Notes: generated by a model from the letters alone, not told the origin. DNA of 64,000 nucleotides from Anatilimnocola aggregata (GCF_007747655.1 NZ_CP036274.1:6758001-6822000); one strand, 5' to 3'; shown: positions 1 to 9,548, counted from the stretch's first letter. Program-made: numbers and translations.

Positions 1-2
1 TC

Positions 3-317
3 TCGCAGGTCGAGCCGTCCATGATTCCGGGATCTTCCCCCGCAGCAGACGCGGCAATCCGGCAAAATATCGTACAGTTGCACGAAAAAGTGCTCGGCAA
101 ATACGATGCGACGGATTCGCCGGACGTTGAACGCACTTATCAACTATTTACGAGCATCGTTAACGATGCCAAGGGCAAGAAGGGACTCGATACTCGCGAG
201 ATATATCACGCGCGGAATAATGTTCCCGATGCCCCCAATGATCCACACTACACCATTCGAGCCTGGCGCGGCGTTGTGACTTATCTGCTCCGCCGTCAGG
301 ACTTCCTTTACGAGTGA
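3..317 (+). CDS. Partial unidentified protein, C-terminal part
   Basis: The reading frame is open to the left edge, so this is the C-terminal end of a longer protein; the first ATG inside (position 21) is probably not its start. The visible part is about 104 residues, hydrophilic, with no signal peptide, membrane segment or cysteine pair. It ends with a basic-aromatic stretch (YLLRRQDFLYE). The stop lies 4 bases before the ATG of a DUF1501 gene on the same strand, so the two are almost certainly one operon. In planctomycetes DUF1501 genes usually follow a large cytochrome-domain protein (DUF1549/1553 or DUF1588/1592 type), which is a reasonable guess for the missing part. Nothing visible here proves it. 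Confidence 0.6.
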   Translation, partial: SQVEPSMIPGSSPAADAAIRQNIVQLHEKVLGKYDATDSPDVERTYQLFTSIVNDAKGKKGLDTREIYHARNNVPDAPNDPHYTIRAWRGVVTYLLRRQDFLYE

Positions 318-321
318 CACC

Positions 322-1602
322 ATGCGACGCGACTTTCTCAAACTGTGCGGCCTCGCAGGGCTCGGACTTGCCTTTCCCTGGATAGACCAGCGGGAAGCTC
401 AGGCTGCCCCCACCGACGAACCCTATGCGGGGCCGTTTTATGTGGTGCTCAACGCCTCGGGCGGTTGGGACACTACGTACCTGATGGATCCCAAGGGGAT
501 CGGCGGGATCAATCGCCTGTACGAAGAGGGAGACATTCTCACGCAGGGGGCACACAAGTATGCCCCGACAGCCAAGCACATGCAGGGCGGTCTGAGCAAT
601 GAGGACTTTTACAAAGAATTCGGCGATCAACTGCTGGTGCTGAATGGGCTCGATTACTCGGTGAATAATCATTCGCCGGGTGCCCGCTACATGGCCACCG
701 GCAAGCTCGACAGTATGGCCTATCCGACGTTCGCCGCGTTGGTGGCGGCCTGTCAGGGGCCGAATTGCCCCATTTCGTATCTGACGTTTGGCAACTACTC
801 GGCCACCGGCAACCTGGTGGCCATGTCGCGCGTTCCGTATCTTCCTTCGTTGCAAAAGCTGGCGAATGCCGACGCCATCGAAGGAAACGAGCGTTCTCCC
901 TATCACGATTCGTTCGCCCTCGACCGCATCGAGCAGGCCCTGCAAGAGCAGCATGCCAGTGCTGCCACTCAACCACGTTTGCCGCGCTTGGAGCGGGCCG
1001 AAAATATGCTCTATGCGGCGCAGGTCAACTCCAAAGCCTTGCAACGGGTGACGCCGCACATTCCCAAAAGCATTCCCAAGGAACGGCTGTCGCAGCAAGC
1101 TGAAATTGCGTTGGCTTCGTTCAAGGCAGGAGTCTGTGTGTCGGCGAACTTGACGATTGGGCAGTTCGATAGTCATGCCAACAACGACCCAGACCAGATG
1201 AAACTGATTCCCGAGTTTCTCGCCGGTATCGCGTACCTGATTCGCCGCGCCGAGGAGTTACAGATTCGCGATCAACTGGTGGTGATCGTGCAGAGCGAAA
1301 TGGGTCGTACACCGACCTACAACAAAGGGAACGGCAAAGACCATTGGTCGATTGGTTCGATCATGTTCCTCGGCCGCGGCATCAAGGGAAATCGAGTCAT
1401 CGGCGCGACCGACGAAAAGCAATTTCAAGTGCCGATCGATCCGCAATCATTGGCGTGCGACACAGAGAAGGGTCTGCGCGTGCGACCCGAACACATTCAC
1501 CACGCGCTGCGCGAATTTGCCGGCATTGCCGACCACGCCTTCAGCAAGAAATTCCCGCTGGGCGTCGCCGAGAAAGATCGCCTGCACGGGCTGTGGGGAT
1601 AG
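322..1602 (+). CDS. DUF1501 domain protein with Tat signal
   Basis: This 426-residue protein starts with a twin-arginine type leader (MRRDFLKLCGLAGLGLAF) and continues as a DUF1501 protein. Typical family blocks are visible: NNHSPGARYMATG near residue 115, FDSHANND near 280, and QSEMGRTPTYNKGNGKDHWS near 330. DUF1501 belongs to the alkaline-phosphatase/sulfatase-like fold, and its enzymatic role is not established. The Tat leader predicts folded export, probably with a metal. It starts 4 bases after the preceding partial gene and probably works with it. It ends just before a 24-bp inverted repeat that separates it from the convergent spoVG gene. Confidence 0.88.
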   Translation: MRRDFLKLCGLAGLGLAFPWIDQREAQAAPTDEPYAGPFYVVLNASGGWDTTYLMDPKGIGGINRLYEEGDILTQGAHKYAPTAKHMQGGLSNEDFYKEFGDQLLVLNGLDYSVNNHSPGARYMATGKLDSMAYPTFAALVAACQGPNCPISYLTFGNYSATGNLVAMSRVPYLPSLQKLANADAIEGNERSPYHDSFALDRIEQALQEQHASAATQPRLPRLERAENMLYAAQVNSKALQRVTPHIPKSIPKERLSQQAEIALASFKAGVCVSANLTIGQFDSHANNDPDQMKLIPEFLAGIAYLIRRAEELQIRDQLVVIVQSEMGRTPTYNKGNGKDHWSIGSIMFLGRGIKGNRVIGATDEKQFQVPIDPQSLACDTEKGLRVRPEHIHHALREFAGIADHAFSKKFPLGVAEKDRLHGLWG

Positions 1603-1617
1603 AAAAAATCATCAGCG

Positions 1618-1686
1618 GGAAGCGTCAGCGCCCGGAGAGTATTTACTTAGTCATTTCTGATGTACTCTCCGGGCGCTGACGCTTCC
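1618..1686. repeat. Perfect 24-bp inverted repeat, 21-nt loop
   Basis: Bases 1618-1641 are the exact reverse complement of 1663-1686. The arms begin GGAAGCGTCAGCGCC. The element sits between the convergent DUF1501 and spoVG genes. The stem would be very stable and could stop transcription from both sides, but no T-run follows on either strand. Its length and perfection look more like a dispersed palindromic repeat (REP/MITE-like) than a plain terminator. A second, unrelated 24-bp perfect inverted pair occurs at 57354-57490. Confidence 0.85.
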
Positions 1687-1697
1687 GGCTCAGAAGA

Positions 1698-2354
1698 TCA
1701 AAAGATCCCTTCACCGAAGCCACCATTCTTGGGCTTCGGTTTGTCACTTTGCTCACGCTTCTCTTTCGCCAGTCCCGAATGGGGTGTTTGCGGGCCACTC
1801 GGAGGCGGCGCTGGCGCAGGCAGCATGTGCGGCGCGCGAATCTCGCTTTCCGCGGGTTGGATTTGAGTTCCCGGCGGCAGATTCGGCCGGCGACTTTCAC
1901 CAGCAGTGGGAGGCGTCAAGTCGGCGGCATCCACATCGTCATCGTAGTCGTCGTCGTACTTCGAAACGTAGCCGGGCTGTTTGGCGCGATCGAGTTCCGC
2001 GCGATACTCGGCTATCACCCGATTCTGAATCATCTCGCGGCACGACGAATTGATCGGGTGCGCGATATCGGCATACAGCTTCGTGCGACCTTCCTGATCG
2101 CGCACCGTGCGATCCTCCTTCAGCCGGCTGCCGCACTGATTGCAATGGGCGGCCTTGAGGTGGTTCTTGCAGCCGCACTGCGGGCAGTGGCTCGTGAGTT
2201 TGCGGCTGGGCATGGCGACGAAGGGGCCGCTGCTCCCTTCAATGATTTTCAGATCGCGAACGACGAAACAATTGTCGAACGTGATCGAACAAAAGCCTTG
2301 CAGGCGATCATCGGAATCCTCCATGAGCTTGACGCGAACTTCGGTAATTTCCAT
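1698..2354 (-). CDS. spoVG: SpoVG family protein with inserted zinc ribbon
   Basis: SpoVG is a small RNA/DNA-binding regulator, about 90-100 residues in Firmicutes. This 218-residue version keeps the N-terminal core ([29 protein letters not shown] at residues 1-52) and the signature DIAHPINSS at about 96-104. Between them, where the canonical protein has only a few residues, lies a segment of about 40 residues with C57, C60, C71 and C74 spaced like a zinc ribbon. After residue 130 comes an acidic stretch (YDDDYDDD) and a proline-rich tail of about 70 residues, probably disordered. It is downstream of ispE on the same strand, matching the ispE...spoVG neighbourhood of Bacillus. It is probably cytoplasmic. 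Confidence 0.88.
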   Translation of the reverse strand: MEITEVRVKLMEDSDDRLQGFCSITFDNCFVVRDLKIIEGSSGPFVAMPSRKLTSHCPQCGCKNHLKAAHCNQCGSRLKEDRTVRDQEGRTKLYADIAHPINSSCREMIQNRVIAEYRAELDRAKQPGYVSKYDDDYDDDVDAADLTPPTAGESRRPNLPPGTQIQPAESEIRAPHMLPAPAPPPSGPQTPHSGLAKEKREQSDKPKPKNGGFGEGIF

Positions 2355-2447
2355 CGCCGCTTTCCCCTCCCGTGGTGCAGTTGGCTGCCAGTCTGTCGTG
2401 CAACTTCAAAAGGTGCTAACGCCGCCTGACCTGCTCTCCGTACTTTA

Positions 2448-3434
2448 TCAATTCGCTACCAATGTTGCCTGTTTATGTCCGCTGCCGATCGTGCTGATCC
2501 CCGCAGTTTGAGCCATCATCACGGCTCCTATGTTTTGCCCGCGCAGGCGCGCCGCCGCTCTCCGTGCTTGAGCCGCGTGCCAGAAGAGTCCGAAATAGCT
2601 CGAGCCACTACCACTCATTTGATGACCGATGCACCCTGTGCGCGCGAATGCCTCTCGCAACTTGCCGATCCAAAGCGATAGCGCTTCCGCCGGACCTTGC
2701 AGGCCATTGTGCATCCCTTGCGCCGCAGCTGACAAATCGCCTCGATCTAAAGCCGCCCGCACCACGGCTGTCGCCCGACGATTGGGCTCGGGCTGGCAAC
2801 CACGAAAGACAGCCGGTGTACTAAGGCCGACGGGTGGCCGCACTATCACCAGCCAGCAACGTGGCGGCCGAATCGCTTCGATCCGTTCGCCCCGCCCCCG
2901 GCAGATCGCTGCGCCGCTGGTGACAAAAAATGGCACGTCGCTCCCAAGCTGCGCGGCGAGTTCACAGAGTCGTGCTGTCGTCCAGTGCAATTGCCAAGCT
3001 TGATTGGCAACCAACAAAGCCGCGGCAGCATCAGCCGAAGCGCCACCCAGGCCAGCTTGCGCGGGAATTCGTTTGGTCAGGATCACATTTGCTCCCAACC
3101 GAATCCCCGCCGTTGTTTGCAGCAAATGAAGTGCCTGCCAAACCAGGTTATCGTGCGCAGCAGGCAAGTCGGACCACGCTTGCGCACTAACTGGAAGACC
3201 AGTTCTTTCATAAACACGGCGAGCGGCAACCAGGCCCGTTGCCCACTGGCAGTGCAAAGTAATTTGGGGTGCCGGGGTCGGCTCGAGGGACAACGTATCG
3301 CACACATCAACGGCCAGCATGAGCGTTTCGAGCTCATGAAAGCCATCAGGGCGGCGAGCCAGAACCTCTAGCGAAAGATTCACTTTCGCAGGGGCGCAGG
3401 CCGTCAGCCGCCAATCGTTGCGAAGTAAATACAT
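2448..3434 (-). CDS. ispE: 4-diphosphocytidyl-2-C-methyl-D-erythritol kinase
   Basis: IspE phosphorylates CDP-methylerythritol with ATP in the non-mevalonate isoprenoid pathway; it is cytoplasmic. GHMP-kinase features are clear: APAKVNLSLEV near the N-terminus, the ATP-binding glycine loop PAQAGLGGASADAAAAL near residue 115, and GSGSSYFGLF near the C-terminus (the third GHMP motif). An in-frame GTG at 3482 would add 16 residues. The ATG at 3434 puts PAK 15 residues from the start, closer to other IspE proteins, so it is preferred; the ribosome binding site does not decide it. The 328-residue length is slightly above the usual 280-300. spoVG follows 93 bases downstream on the same strand. Confidence 0.93.
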   Translation of the reverse strand: MYLLRNDWRLTACAPAKVNLSLEVLARRPDGFHELETLMLAVDVCDTLSLEPTPAPQITLHCQWATGLVAARRVYERTGLPVSAQAWSDLPAAHDNLVWQALHLLQTTAGIRLGANVILTKRIPAQAGLGGASADAAAALLVANQAWQLHWTTARLCELAAQLGSDVPFFVTSGAAICRGRGERIEAIRPPRCWLVIVRPPVGLSTPAVFRGCQPEPNRRATAVVRAALDRGDLSAAAQGMHNGLQGPAEALSLWIGKLREAFARTGCIGHQMSGSGSSYFGLFWHAAQARRAAARLRGQNIGAVMMAQTAGISTIGSGHKQATLVAN

Positions 3435-3562
3435 CCCTGCTGTTGCCCACGAAAAAGCGGCCTGCTGAAAAGCCTCACTCACTGCCGCGGACCTTACCGC
3501 GACAGCATGAGGTGCAGACGACTAGCGTCGAAGCAAAACCCGGGTGCAGCATCAAGAGAAAG

Positions 3563-3637
3563 TCGAATGATTAACATTCGATTGTACCGGAGCAGGGGGT
3601 GGGGTCAACCTGCAAGTACATGAACCACTGCAGGTTG
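3563..3637. repeat. Two small inverted repeats between AIM24 gene and ispE
   Basis: TCGAATG (3563-3569) pairs with CATTCGA (3575-3581), and CAACCTGCA (3606-3614) pairs exactly with TGCAGGTTG (3629-3637). Both lie after the AIM24-type gene and before ispE. They could be the end of one transcript (stems without a T-run) or operators for ispE. There is no further evidence for either. Confidence 0.35.
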
Positions 3638-3672
3638 CTGCAATGTTGAGGAGACACTCGCGCGTGCGAGAC

Positions 3673-4671
3673 TTAGTCGCCGCTCCCCATCACCAGGCTG
3701 CCCAGCCCGCCGATGTGGTTGAGCACCGAGCCTTCATCCTTGTTTCCTCTGGTGCCTGCATTCGCAAGGACGCGACCAGCTAAACGCGAGAAGGGCAACG
3801 ACTGGAGCCAAATTTTTCCCGGGCCCGTCAGCGTGGCGAGAAAAAGACCTTCACCGCCGAAGAGCGTGTTCTTAATGCCGCCGACGAAGCCGATGTCGTA
3901 GTTGACGCTTGGCATTAGCGCGACGATGCAGCCGGTATCGACCTTGATTGTCTCTCCGGGCGCAAGATCCTTTTCGTACAACGTGCCGCCGGCATGCACC
4001 ATGGCGATGCCGTCTCCTTGCAACTTTTGCATGATGAAGCCTTCGCCGCCAAACAGCCCGACCATCACTTTCTTCTGAAAGGCAATGCTGATCTGAATGC
4101 CGCGGGCACCGCACAGGAACGAATCTTTCTGGCAAATCAATTCGCCGCCGAGCCGGTCGAGATGTAGCGGAATAATCTTGCCGGGATAGGGTGCCGCAAA
4201 GGCGACCGTTTCGCGGCGATTCGAGGCGGCGGTGAATGTCGTCATGAACAGAGATTCACCCGTCATCGCGCGCTTGCCCGCTGACATCATTTTTCCCCAG
4301 AAACCTTGATTGCTTTGGCTGGGGTCGCCGAAGACGGTTTCCATCTTGATGCCGCTGGTCATGTACATCATGCCGCCCGACTCGGCGATGACCATCTCGT
4401 TCGGGTCGAGCGTGATCTCGCAGAACTGCATCTCCGAGCCGAAAATCTCATAGTCGATTTCGTCGGCTTTGCGGCCGCCACGGTTGGCGGTCATGTTGAA
4501 CCCGCCAAAGCCACCTGCCACCGGCATGGCTTCCATCACTTCCAAGCCTTCGGGAGCGAGAGTCGGCACCGAAAACACTTGACCACACGAGCGACAACGA
4601 ACCTGCCGGCCAGCTAGTTCCGGCGAGTACGGATATTGTTTGCCACACGAGGTACAGGCGATGTTCGGCAT
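3673..4671 (-). CDS. AIM24/TIGR00266 family protein with N-terminal zinc ribbon
   Basis: This is a 332-residue protein. Residues 1-35 form a zinc ribbon (C6, C9, C26, C29; [18 protein letters not shown]) of the kind planctomycetes often attach to the start of proteins. From about residue 70 to the end it follows the AIM24 (TIGR00266) family: [38 protein letters not shown]-like and [13 protein letters not shown] blocks. The family makes a glycine-rich beta barrel and its function in bacteria is unknown; the mitochondrial relative affects inner-membrane organisation. No signal peptide or membrane segment is visible, so it is probably cytoplasmic. It is transcribed alone or together with the downstream ispE. 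Confidence 0.85.
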   Translation of the reverse strand: MPNIACTSCGKQYPYSPELAGRQVRCRSCGQVFSVPTLAPEGLEVMEAMPVAGGFGGFNMTANRGGRKADEIDYEIFGSEMQFCEITLDPNEMVIAESGGMMYMTSGIKMETVFGDPSQSNQGFWGKMMSAGKRAMTGESLFMTTFTAASNRRETVAFAAPYPGKIIPLHLDRLGGELICQKDSFLCGARGIQISIAFQKKVMVGLFGGEGFIMQKLQGDGIAMVHAGGTLYEKDLAPGETIKVDTGCIVALMPSVNYDIGFVGGIKNTLFGGEGLFLATLTGPGKIWLQSLPFSRLAGRVLANAGTRGNKDEGSVLNHIGGLGSLVMGSGD

Positions 4672-4745
4672 GGTTTGCTACCTATAGTGAAGGAAAGAAC
4701 AACGGCAATTCGCCGTGGCGGAGCGATTCTTGGAATTCGGACGGA

Positions 4746-5627
4746 CTACTTCACCAACTCGCGACCCTTCAACCAACGGAGGCAGGCTTCCGACCAATCC
4801 CCTGTGCCGGGAATGGACTTGCCCAAACCCACGCCGTGGCGACCTTTTTCATACACATGCAGTTCGCCGGGCACTTTGTGCTGCAGCATGGCCTGATAGA
4901 AAACGATGCTATTTTGCGGCGGGACGCCCGTGTCTTCGTAGGTGTGCCAGAGGAAGCAAGGAGGCGTTTGCGGCGTCACTTGCTTTTCGTTCGACAGGCT
5001 GGCCACCAGTTCCGGGGCGGCTTCGGCACCGAGGAGATTTTTTTGCGAACCCTTGTGAGTGAAGGGTTGATCGAAGGCGATCACGGCGTAGCAGAGCACG
5101 CCGAAGTCGGGGCGACTGCTGACACGATCGATGGGATCTGCCGATTTTTCGTCACCTGCATCAAAGTGTGTCACCGCTGTCGAAGCCAGATGCCCACCTG
5201 CCGAGAAACCGAGCACGCCAATCTTGGTGGGCTCGATGCCCAACTCTGCTGCGCGACTGCGGGTCGTACGAATCGCGCGCTGCACGTCCTGTAGCGGGGC
5301 GGGATGTCCATAGCCTTTGCCGCGGTGACGATAGTCGCAAATGACTGCCGTGATGCCATGGCTGTTCAACCATTCGCCAATCTGCTTTCCTTCGTGATCC
5401 ATGGCCAGCCCACCGTAGCCGCCGCCGGGACAGACTACAACCGCTGCACCACAGTTCTTCTCCTTCTCGGGTGAATAAATAATGAGCATCGGTTTGTCCT
5501 TGGCTTCGGTGCCATTCGCGCCCGGTGCGCCGTTAGGCCAGAGGAGTTCGGTCTTCGGCTGAGCGGAGGCGAGGGAAGAGAAGCAACAAACGGCAACAGA
5601 AAGAAGAGCAACTCGACGCAGCAACAT
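4746..5627 (-). CDS. Exported alpha/beta hydrolase, acetyl-esterase-like
   Basis: The preferred start is the ATG at 5627, giving [23 protein letters not shown], a standard Sec signal peptide; an upstream in-frame start would bury it behind 22 residues. The mature protein is an alpha/beta hydrolase. It shows a CPGGGYGGL oxyanion loop near 66, the nucleophile elbow GFSAGG with Ser142, and Asp232 (HTYEDTGVP) and His264 (GRHGVGLG) as candidate charge-relay residues. This pattern matches the BD-FAE/acetylxylan-esterase-like group that planctomycetes carry in large numbers for deacetylating polysaccharides in the periplasm. The actual substrate cannot be read from sequence. It points away from the neighbouring PhyH gene. 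Confidence 0.87.
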   Translation of the reverse strand: MLLRRVALLSVAVCCFSSLASAQPKTELLWPNGAPGANGTEAKDKPMLIIYSPEKEKNCGAAVVVCPGGGYGGLAMDHEGKQIGEWLNSHGITAVICDYRHRGKGYGHPAPLQDVQRAIRTTRSRAAELGIEPTKIGVLGFSAGGHLASTAVTHFDAGDEKSADPIDRVSSRPDFGVLCYAVIAFDQPFTHKGSQKNLLGAEAAPELVASLSNEKQVTPQTPPCFLWHTYEDTGVPPQNSIVFYQAMLQHKVPGELHVYEKGRHGVGLGKSIPGTGDWSEACLRWLKGRELVK

Positions 5628-5747
5628 GGGCAAGAACTCCGGAGAGAGAATGAGAATCGAGGCTATCGTAGCCCTTGGCGCGCTATATCTCAATCAGCGA
5701 AGCTGTGTCGCAGCCAGTCCACTCACTCTCACTGTACACGGCTCGCC

Positions 5748-6623
5748 ATGACCACCGATTATTCTTGCCTTCATCAACTGGCCAGCGATCTATTCAAGCT
5801 GCCACAGTCACCCGCCGAATGGGACCGCTATCGACTGACGGACGAGCAAGTCGATTTCTTTCAGGAAGAGGGGTACCTCGCCGGCGTGCGAATACTCACC
5901 GATGATCAAGTCGAAACGCTGCGCGGCGAACTGACCGAATTCTTCAATCCCCAGCATGCAGGGCGCGAGTTGTGGTACGAGTATCACACCAACGAGTCGG
6001 CCAGTCCCGACACGGTGCTGTTTCATGCCCTGGGGGCCTGGCGCTTGCGACCGGCCTTTCACGACATCCTCTGGCACCCGGCATTCACGGTACCCGCCAG
6101 CCAATTGCTCGAGGGCGCGGTCCGCTTCTGGCACGACCAGTTGTTCTGCAAACCCGCGCGGCACGGCGGCGTGGTCGCCTGGCATCAAGACTATTCTTAT
6201 TGGACACGCACGACGCCGATGGCGCATCTCACGTGCTGGATTGGGCTCGACGACAGCCGGCGCGACAACGGCTGCCTGCACTATGTGCCGAAGAGTCATC
6301 GCTGGCCACTTTTGCCGATTACCGGACTGGCCGGCGACATGGAAGCGATTCGCGAGGTACTTTCGCCCGCGCAGTGGGAGCAATTTCAAAAGCCCGTCGC
6401 CATTGAACTGAAAGCGGGCGAGGCCTCGTTTCATCATCCGCTACTGGTGCACGGCAGCTTTGAGAATCGAACGGAGCGACCGCGACGGGCTACCGTCATT
6501 AACGTTTTTCGCGACGGCGTGCAAAGCCAGAGTAACGAACCACTGCTGCAAGGCGTGCCCGCGGTCCCGACTGGTGAAACGATGGATGGTCAGTACTTTC
6601 CGCTGCTCTATCAGCCGCAGTAG
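5748..6623 (+). CDS. Phytanoyl-CoA dioxygenase (PhyH) family protein
   Basis: This 291-residue protein belongs to the Fe(II)/2-oxoglutarate dioxygenase family. The iron-binding facial triad is visible as His146 and Asp148 (AWHQDYSYW) and His235 ([12 protein letters not shown]), with Arg244 or Arg247 placed to bind 2-oxoglutarate. The N-terminal [17 protein letters not shown] is the usual PhyH opening. Members hydroxylate lipids, amino acids or natural products, and this one's substrate is unknown. No signal peptide is present, so it is probably cytoplasmic. It stands alone, divergent from the esterase gene and convergent with the DUF1559 cluster. Confidence 0.9.
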   Translation: MTTDYSCLHQLASDLFKLPQSPAEWDRYRLTDEQVDFFQEEGYLAGVRILTDDQVETLRGELTEFFNPQHAGRELWYEYHTNESASPDTVLFHALGAWRLRPAFHDILWHPAFTVPASQLLEGAVRFWHDQLFCKPARHGGVVAWHQDYSYWTRTTPMAHLTCWIGLDDSRRDNGCLHYVPKSHRWPLLPITGLAGDMEAIREVLSPAQWEQFQKPVAIELKAGEASFHHPLLVHGSFENRTERPRRATVINVFRDGVQSQSNEPLLQGVPAVPTGETMDGQYFPLLYQPQ

Positions 6624-6655
6624 CAGTAACGGTGGCCGATCTGCGCATGAAAAAA

Positions 6656-6683
6656 CCCCGCGAAAACCGAAGTCTTCGCGGGG
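6656..6683 (-). terminator. Intrinsic terminator of the DUF1559 gene
   Basis: CCCCGCGAA (6656-6664) and TTCGCGGGG (6675-6683) form a perfect 9-bp GC-rich stem with a 10-nt loop. On the minus strand the stem is followed by six T residues (complement of 6650-6655), so it terminates the DUF1559 gene ending at 6717. It may also slow transcription from the PhyH gene, but that side has no T-run. Confidence 0.85.
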
Positions 6684-6716
6684 TAAGATTGCTTGTTTCA
6701 ACGAGTCAAATCGTGA

Positions 6717-7691
6717 CTAGAAATCACCCACGACGTTGCCGTCGTCACGCACGGCAAGCCGTTTGAGCGTCAGCACAGGGATTTGTGCTGTTAATAACTG
6801 CACGTGGCCATCCAAAAAGCCCGTCACGCAACCAGCTGGGTGACCGGACAAGAGGGGAGTTTGGGTGCCCCGGATGTTGATATTTCCACTCGCCCAGTTG
6901 GTATCAGCCCCAGTGCGGTCATTCATACCGATCCGATAGGCAATTGTGACAAGATTGGCAACGTTGGCATTCGTTAATGCCTGCGACGTACCGGAACAGA
7001 CCACGTTGGTATTCGTACCAGCAACCCAACCCATGTCTCGAGACAAACCGGCGTCCTGCCGGGCTGGAGTTTGACCGGGTGCGTAGTACCAGTCGGAAAC
7101 CTCGCCAACCACGATGCAATTCGAAGTTCCATCCTGGCAAGCAGCGAAGGTCAAGGACTCATTAGGAACCAGCATTCCCGATCCACCCATGCCACCGCTG
7201 CTTAACCGAGTTTCGACCAAGTTAGTGCCGTCCGCCGTTGCACCAGCAATGCCGCCGTACGACGGGGCCGTTAATACGGTGGTGGCGGTAAAGGCCTGCG
7301 TCTCGGGCAGTGGGCTCGAAGGGCAGAGCATGTACTTGATCTTGGCATTGTGAGCCGGTACACGCAAAGTCGCCGCATTGTATTGGTGCGTAGCTTCCAG
7401 CGGGATGATTCTGTCGTAGAGCGCCTTTTGTTCGCAGAACGGGGTGATAGCGAACAGCCACGACGGCCCCCAGCCATTGGTACCTCGGGAACGCGCGCCA
7501 TAGGGGCAGCTCATAAACGTGTCGTGGTAATTTTGCACACCAAGCAGCAACTGCTTGATGTTGTTACCACATTGCATACGACGGGCGGCCTCGCGAGCCG
7601 CCTGCACTGCCGGAAGCAGCAGTGCGACGAGCACACCGATGATCGCTATGACCACCAGCAACTCGACCAGTGTGAACCCTCTTCTCTTCAT
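6717..7691 (-). CDS. DUF1559 prepilin-like protein, copy 1
   Basis: The start is the ATG at 7691, which places the prepilin leader [20 protein letters not shown] at the very N-terminus; longer in-frame extensions are not credible. After the N-methylation motif and one hydrophobic helix follow typical DUF1559 blocks: [42 protein letters not shown]-like GEVSDWYY, and FLDGHVQLL near the C-terminus. Such type IV pilin/type II secretion pseudopilin-like proteins are massively expanded in planctomycetes; they are membrane-anchored with an extracytoplasmic domain of unknown role. The 324-residue protein differs from copy 2 at only five positions. A GGGGAA sequence lies about 8 bases upstream of the start. 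Confidence 0.9.
   Translation of the reverse strand: MKRRGFTLVELLVVIAIIGVLVALLLPAVQAAREAARRMQCGNNIKQLLLGVQNYHDTFMSCPYGARSRGTNGWGPSWLFAITPFCEQKALYDRIIPLEATHQYNAATLRVPAHNAKIKYMLCPSSPLPETQAFTATTVLTAPSYGGIAGATADGTNLVETRLSSGGMGGSGMLVPNESLTFAACQDGTSNCIVVGEVSDWYYAPGQTPARQDAGLSRDMGWVAGTNTNVVCSGTSQALTNANVANLVTIAYRIGMNDRTGADTNWASGNINIRGTQTPLLSGHPAGCVTGFLDGHVQLLTAQIPVLTLKRLAVRDDGNVVGDF
7221..7667. repeat. 447-bp tract identical to 8482-8928
   Basis: Every base of 7221-7667 matches 8482-8928 at an offset of 1261. The flanking bases 7220/8481 and 7668/8929 differ. The tract covers the prepilin leader region and the first half of DUF1559 copies 1 and 2. Outside it the copies diverge, most strongly at the 3' end of the genes. 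Confidence 0.95.
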
Positions 7692-7977
7692 GCGTCCGTT
7701 CCCCAAACAAATACGAATAGATAAAAACAACGACCAATCCAGATATAAACACCCGGAGGCCGCACATGTTTCTAAAGTTCGCACAGTTCAGGGGAAAAGT
7801 CAACGAAAAAACTCAATCCGAACCACCCGCCTTCCACTGCAGAGAGCGAAAGGGTCGTCGGTCGTTATTCTTTTTCGCAACAAAACGAGACGTCTACTTT
7901 TCGAATCGCGCCTCCCAATATTCAAGCTGCCCCGCCTCCAACAGGGGAGGAGGGGCCAAACTGCTAAAATTCACGTA

Positions 7978-8952
7978 CTAGAAGCCCCCGACGACGTTAC
8001 CATCGTCACGAACGGCAAGTCGTTTGAGCGTCAGCACTGGAGTTTGTGCTGTCATTAACTGCACGTGGCCATCCAGGAAGCCCGTCACACAACCAGCTGG
8101 GTGACCGGACAAGAGGGGTGTTTGGGTACCACGGATGTTGATATTTCCACTCGCCCAGTTGGTATCAGCCCCCGTCCGGTCGTTCATGCCAATACGGTAG
8201 GCAATCGTGACAAGATTGGCAACGTTGGCATTCGTTAATGCCTGCGACGTACCGGAACAGACCACGTTGGTATTCGTACCAGCAACCCAACCCATGTCTC
8301 GAGACAAACCGGCGTCCCGACGGGCTGGAGTTTGACCGGGTGCGTAGTACCAGTCGGAGACCTCGCCAACCACGATGCAATTCGAAGTGCCATCCTGGCA
8401 AGCAGCGAAGGTCAAGGACTCATTAGGAACCAGCATTCCCGATCCACCCATGCCACCGCTGCTTAGTCGAGTCTCGACCAGGTTAGTGCCGTCCGCCGTT
8501 GCACCAGCAATGCCGCCGTACGACGGGGCCGTTAATACGGTGGTGGCGGTAAAGGCCTGCGTCTCGGGCAGTGGGCTCGAAGGGCAGAGCATGTACTTGA
8601 TCTTGGCATTGTGAGCCGGTACACGCAAAGTCGCCGCATTGTATTGGTGCGTAGCTTCCAGCGGGATGATTCTGTCGTAGAGCGCCTTTTGTTCGCAGAA
8701 CGGGGTGATAGCGAACAGCCACGACGGCCCCCAGCCATTGGTACCTCGGGAACGCGCGCCATAGGGGCAGCTCATAAACGTGTCGTGGTAATTTTGCACA
8801 CCAAGCAGCAACTGCTTGATGTTGTTACCACATTGCATACGACGGGCGGCCTCGCGAGCCGCCTGCACTGCCGGAAGCAGCAGTGCGACGAGCACACCGA
8901 TGATCGCTATGACCACCAGCAACTCGACGAGCGTAAATCCTCGTTTTTTCAT
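7978..8952 (-). CDS. DUF1559 prepilin-like protein, copy 2
   Basis: This is a 324-residue near-twin of the downstream copy 1, with the prepilin leader [20 protein letters not shown] at the start. Only five residues differ: position 3, one Arg/Gln in PAR(R/Q)DAG, Met/Leu and Thr/Ile in the VQ(M/L)-TAQ region, and the penultimate Gly/Asp. AAGGA stands 7 bases before the ATG. The last bases of the gene start and its leader (about 8929-8979) match copy 3 rather than copy 1, so copy 2 looks like a mosaic. The stop is 286 bases before copy 1, without a clear terminator. It is expected to be inserted in the inner membrane with the C-terminal domain outside. Confidence 0.9.
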   Translation of the reverse strand: MKKRGFTLVELLVVIAIIGVLVALLLPAVQAAREAARRMQCGNNIKQLLLGVQNYHDTFMSCPYGARSRGTNGWGPSWLFAITPFCEQKALYDRIIPLEATHQYNAATLRVPAHNAKIKYMLCPSSPLPETQAFTATTVLTAPSYGGIAGATADGTNLVETRLSSGGMGGSGMLVPNESLTFAACQDGTSNCIVVGEVSDWYYAPGQTPARRDAGLSRDMGWVAGTNTNVVCSGTSQALTNANVANLVTIAYRIGMNDRTGADTNWASGNINIRGTQTPLLSGHPAGCVTGFLDGHVQLMTAQTPVLTLKRLAVRDDGNVVGGF

Positions 8953-9511
8953 GACAGAATCCTTGAATGAAGAGAATGATTAGAACAATCAGCAACTTCG
9001 ATCGAAGCAGCTGTTGAACCGCCAGAATGGAGCAACAAGACAAGAGAATTGGCCGAATGTTCGTTCGTTGCCGCAATGCGCACAGCACCAGTGCCGGACT
9101 GCAACTCGGGCATTAAAGCGGTCAATTGCTGGAGCGTGGCAAAAATCTGCAACCGCTCCCAAGAATGCAGCGTTGCCAGCTTCTGGACCAGTGCTGCGTC
9201 CCAAGAGTCACGCGTTGCCTCGACCTGGCAGCAACGTTGGGTAACGCCGTACAGGGCTTCAACAATATCAATATTCAGTGAGGAGAGGATCGGCACCGAA
9301 CTAAACTCCCGTTACGATTTACATTCGCGACCGAAGTATGTGAATGAGCAAGAGCAGTGTCAACACTTTTTTCACGGCAAATTGCTGCCTCTCACCAACA
9401 GCCTATAAATCACCGAAATATACTGACATTTTGTCACCGAACTGCGAAGAACTGACGGCCTTCACCGACCCGGCCAATCCGTACTGTCGCAAATAAACAC
9501 ACCAAATATAG

Positions 9512-9527
9512 TTCGTGTACAAATATA
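9512..9527 (-). promoter_or_regulatory. Conserved upstream motif, copy 2
   Basis: TTCGTGTACAAATATA (plus strand) recurs with one change upstream of copy 3 at 11159-11174. Read on the coding strand it is TATATTTGTACACGAA, about 560 bases before the copy 2 start. Conservation inside otherwise diverged spacer suggests a promoter or regulator site with a long leader; the bound factor is unknown. Confidence 0.45.
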
Positions 9528-9533
9528 GAACCC

Positions 9534-9548
9534 GCGACAAATTGTCGC
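9534..9548. promoter_or_regulatory. Palindrome next to the conserved motif
   Basis: GCGACAA-A-TTGTCGC is a perfect 7-bp inverted repeat around one base, directly beside the motif at 9512-9527. It has the size and form of a dimeric repressor or activator site. The corresponding place upstream of copy 3 keeps only a half site (ACGACACA), so it may be specific to copy 2. Confidence 0.4.

Noticed and set aside
160-1176. 338-codon minus-strand frame over the DUF1501 gene
   Set aside because: The plus-strand DUF1501 product has a Tat leader and family motifs; the antisense frame has none.
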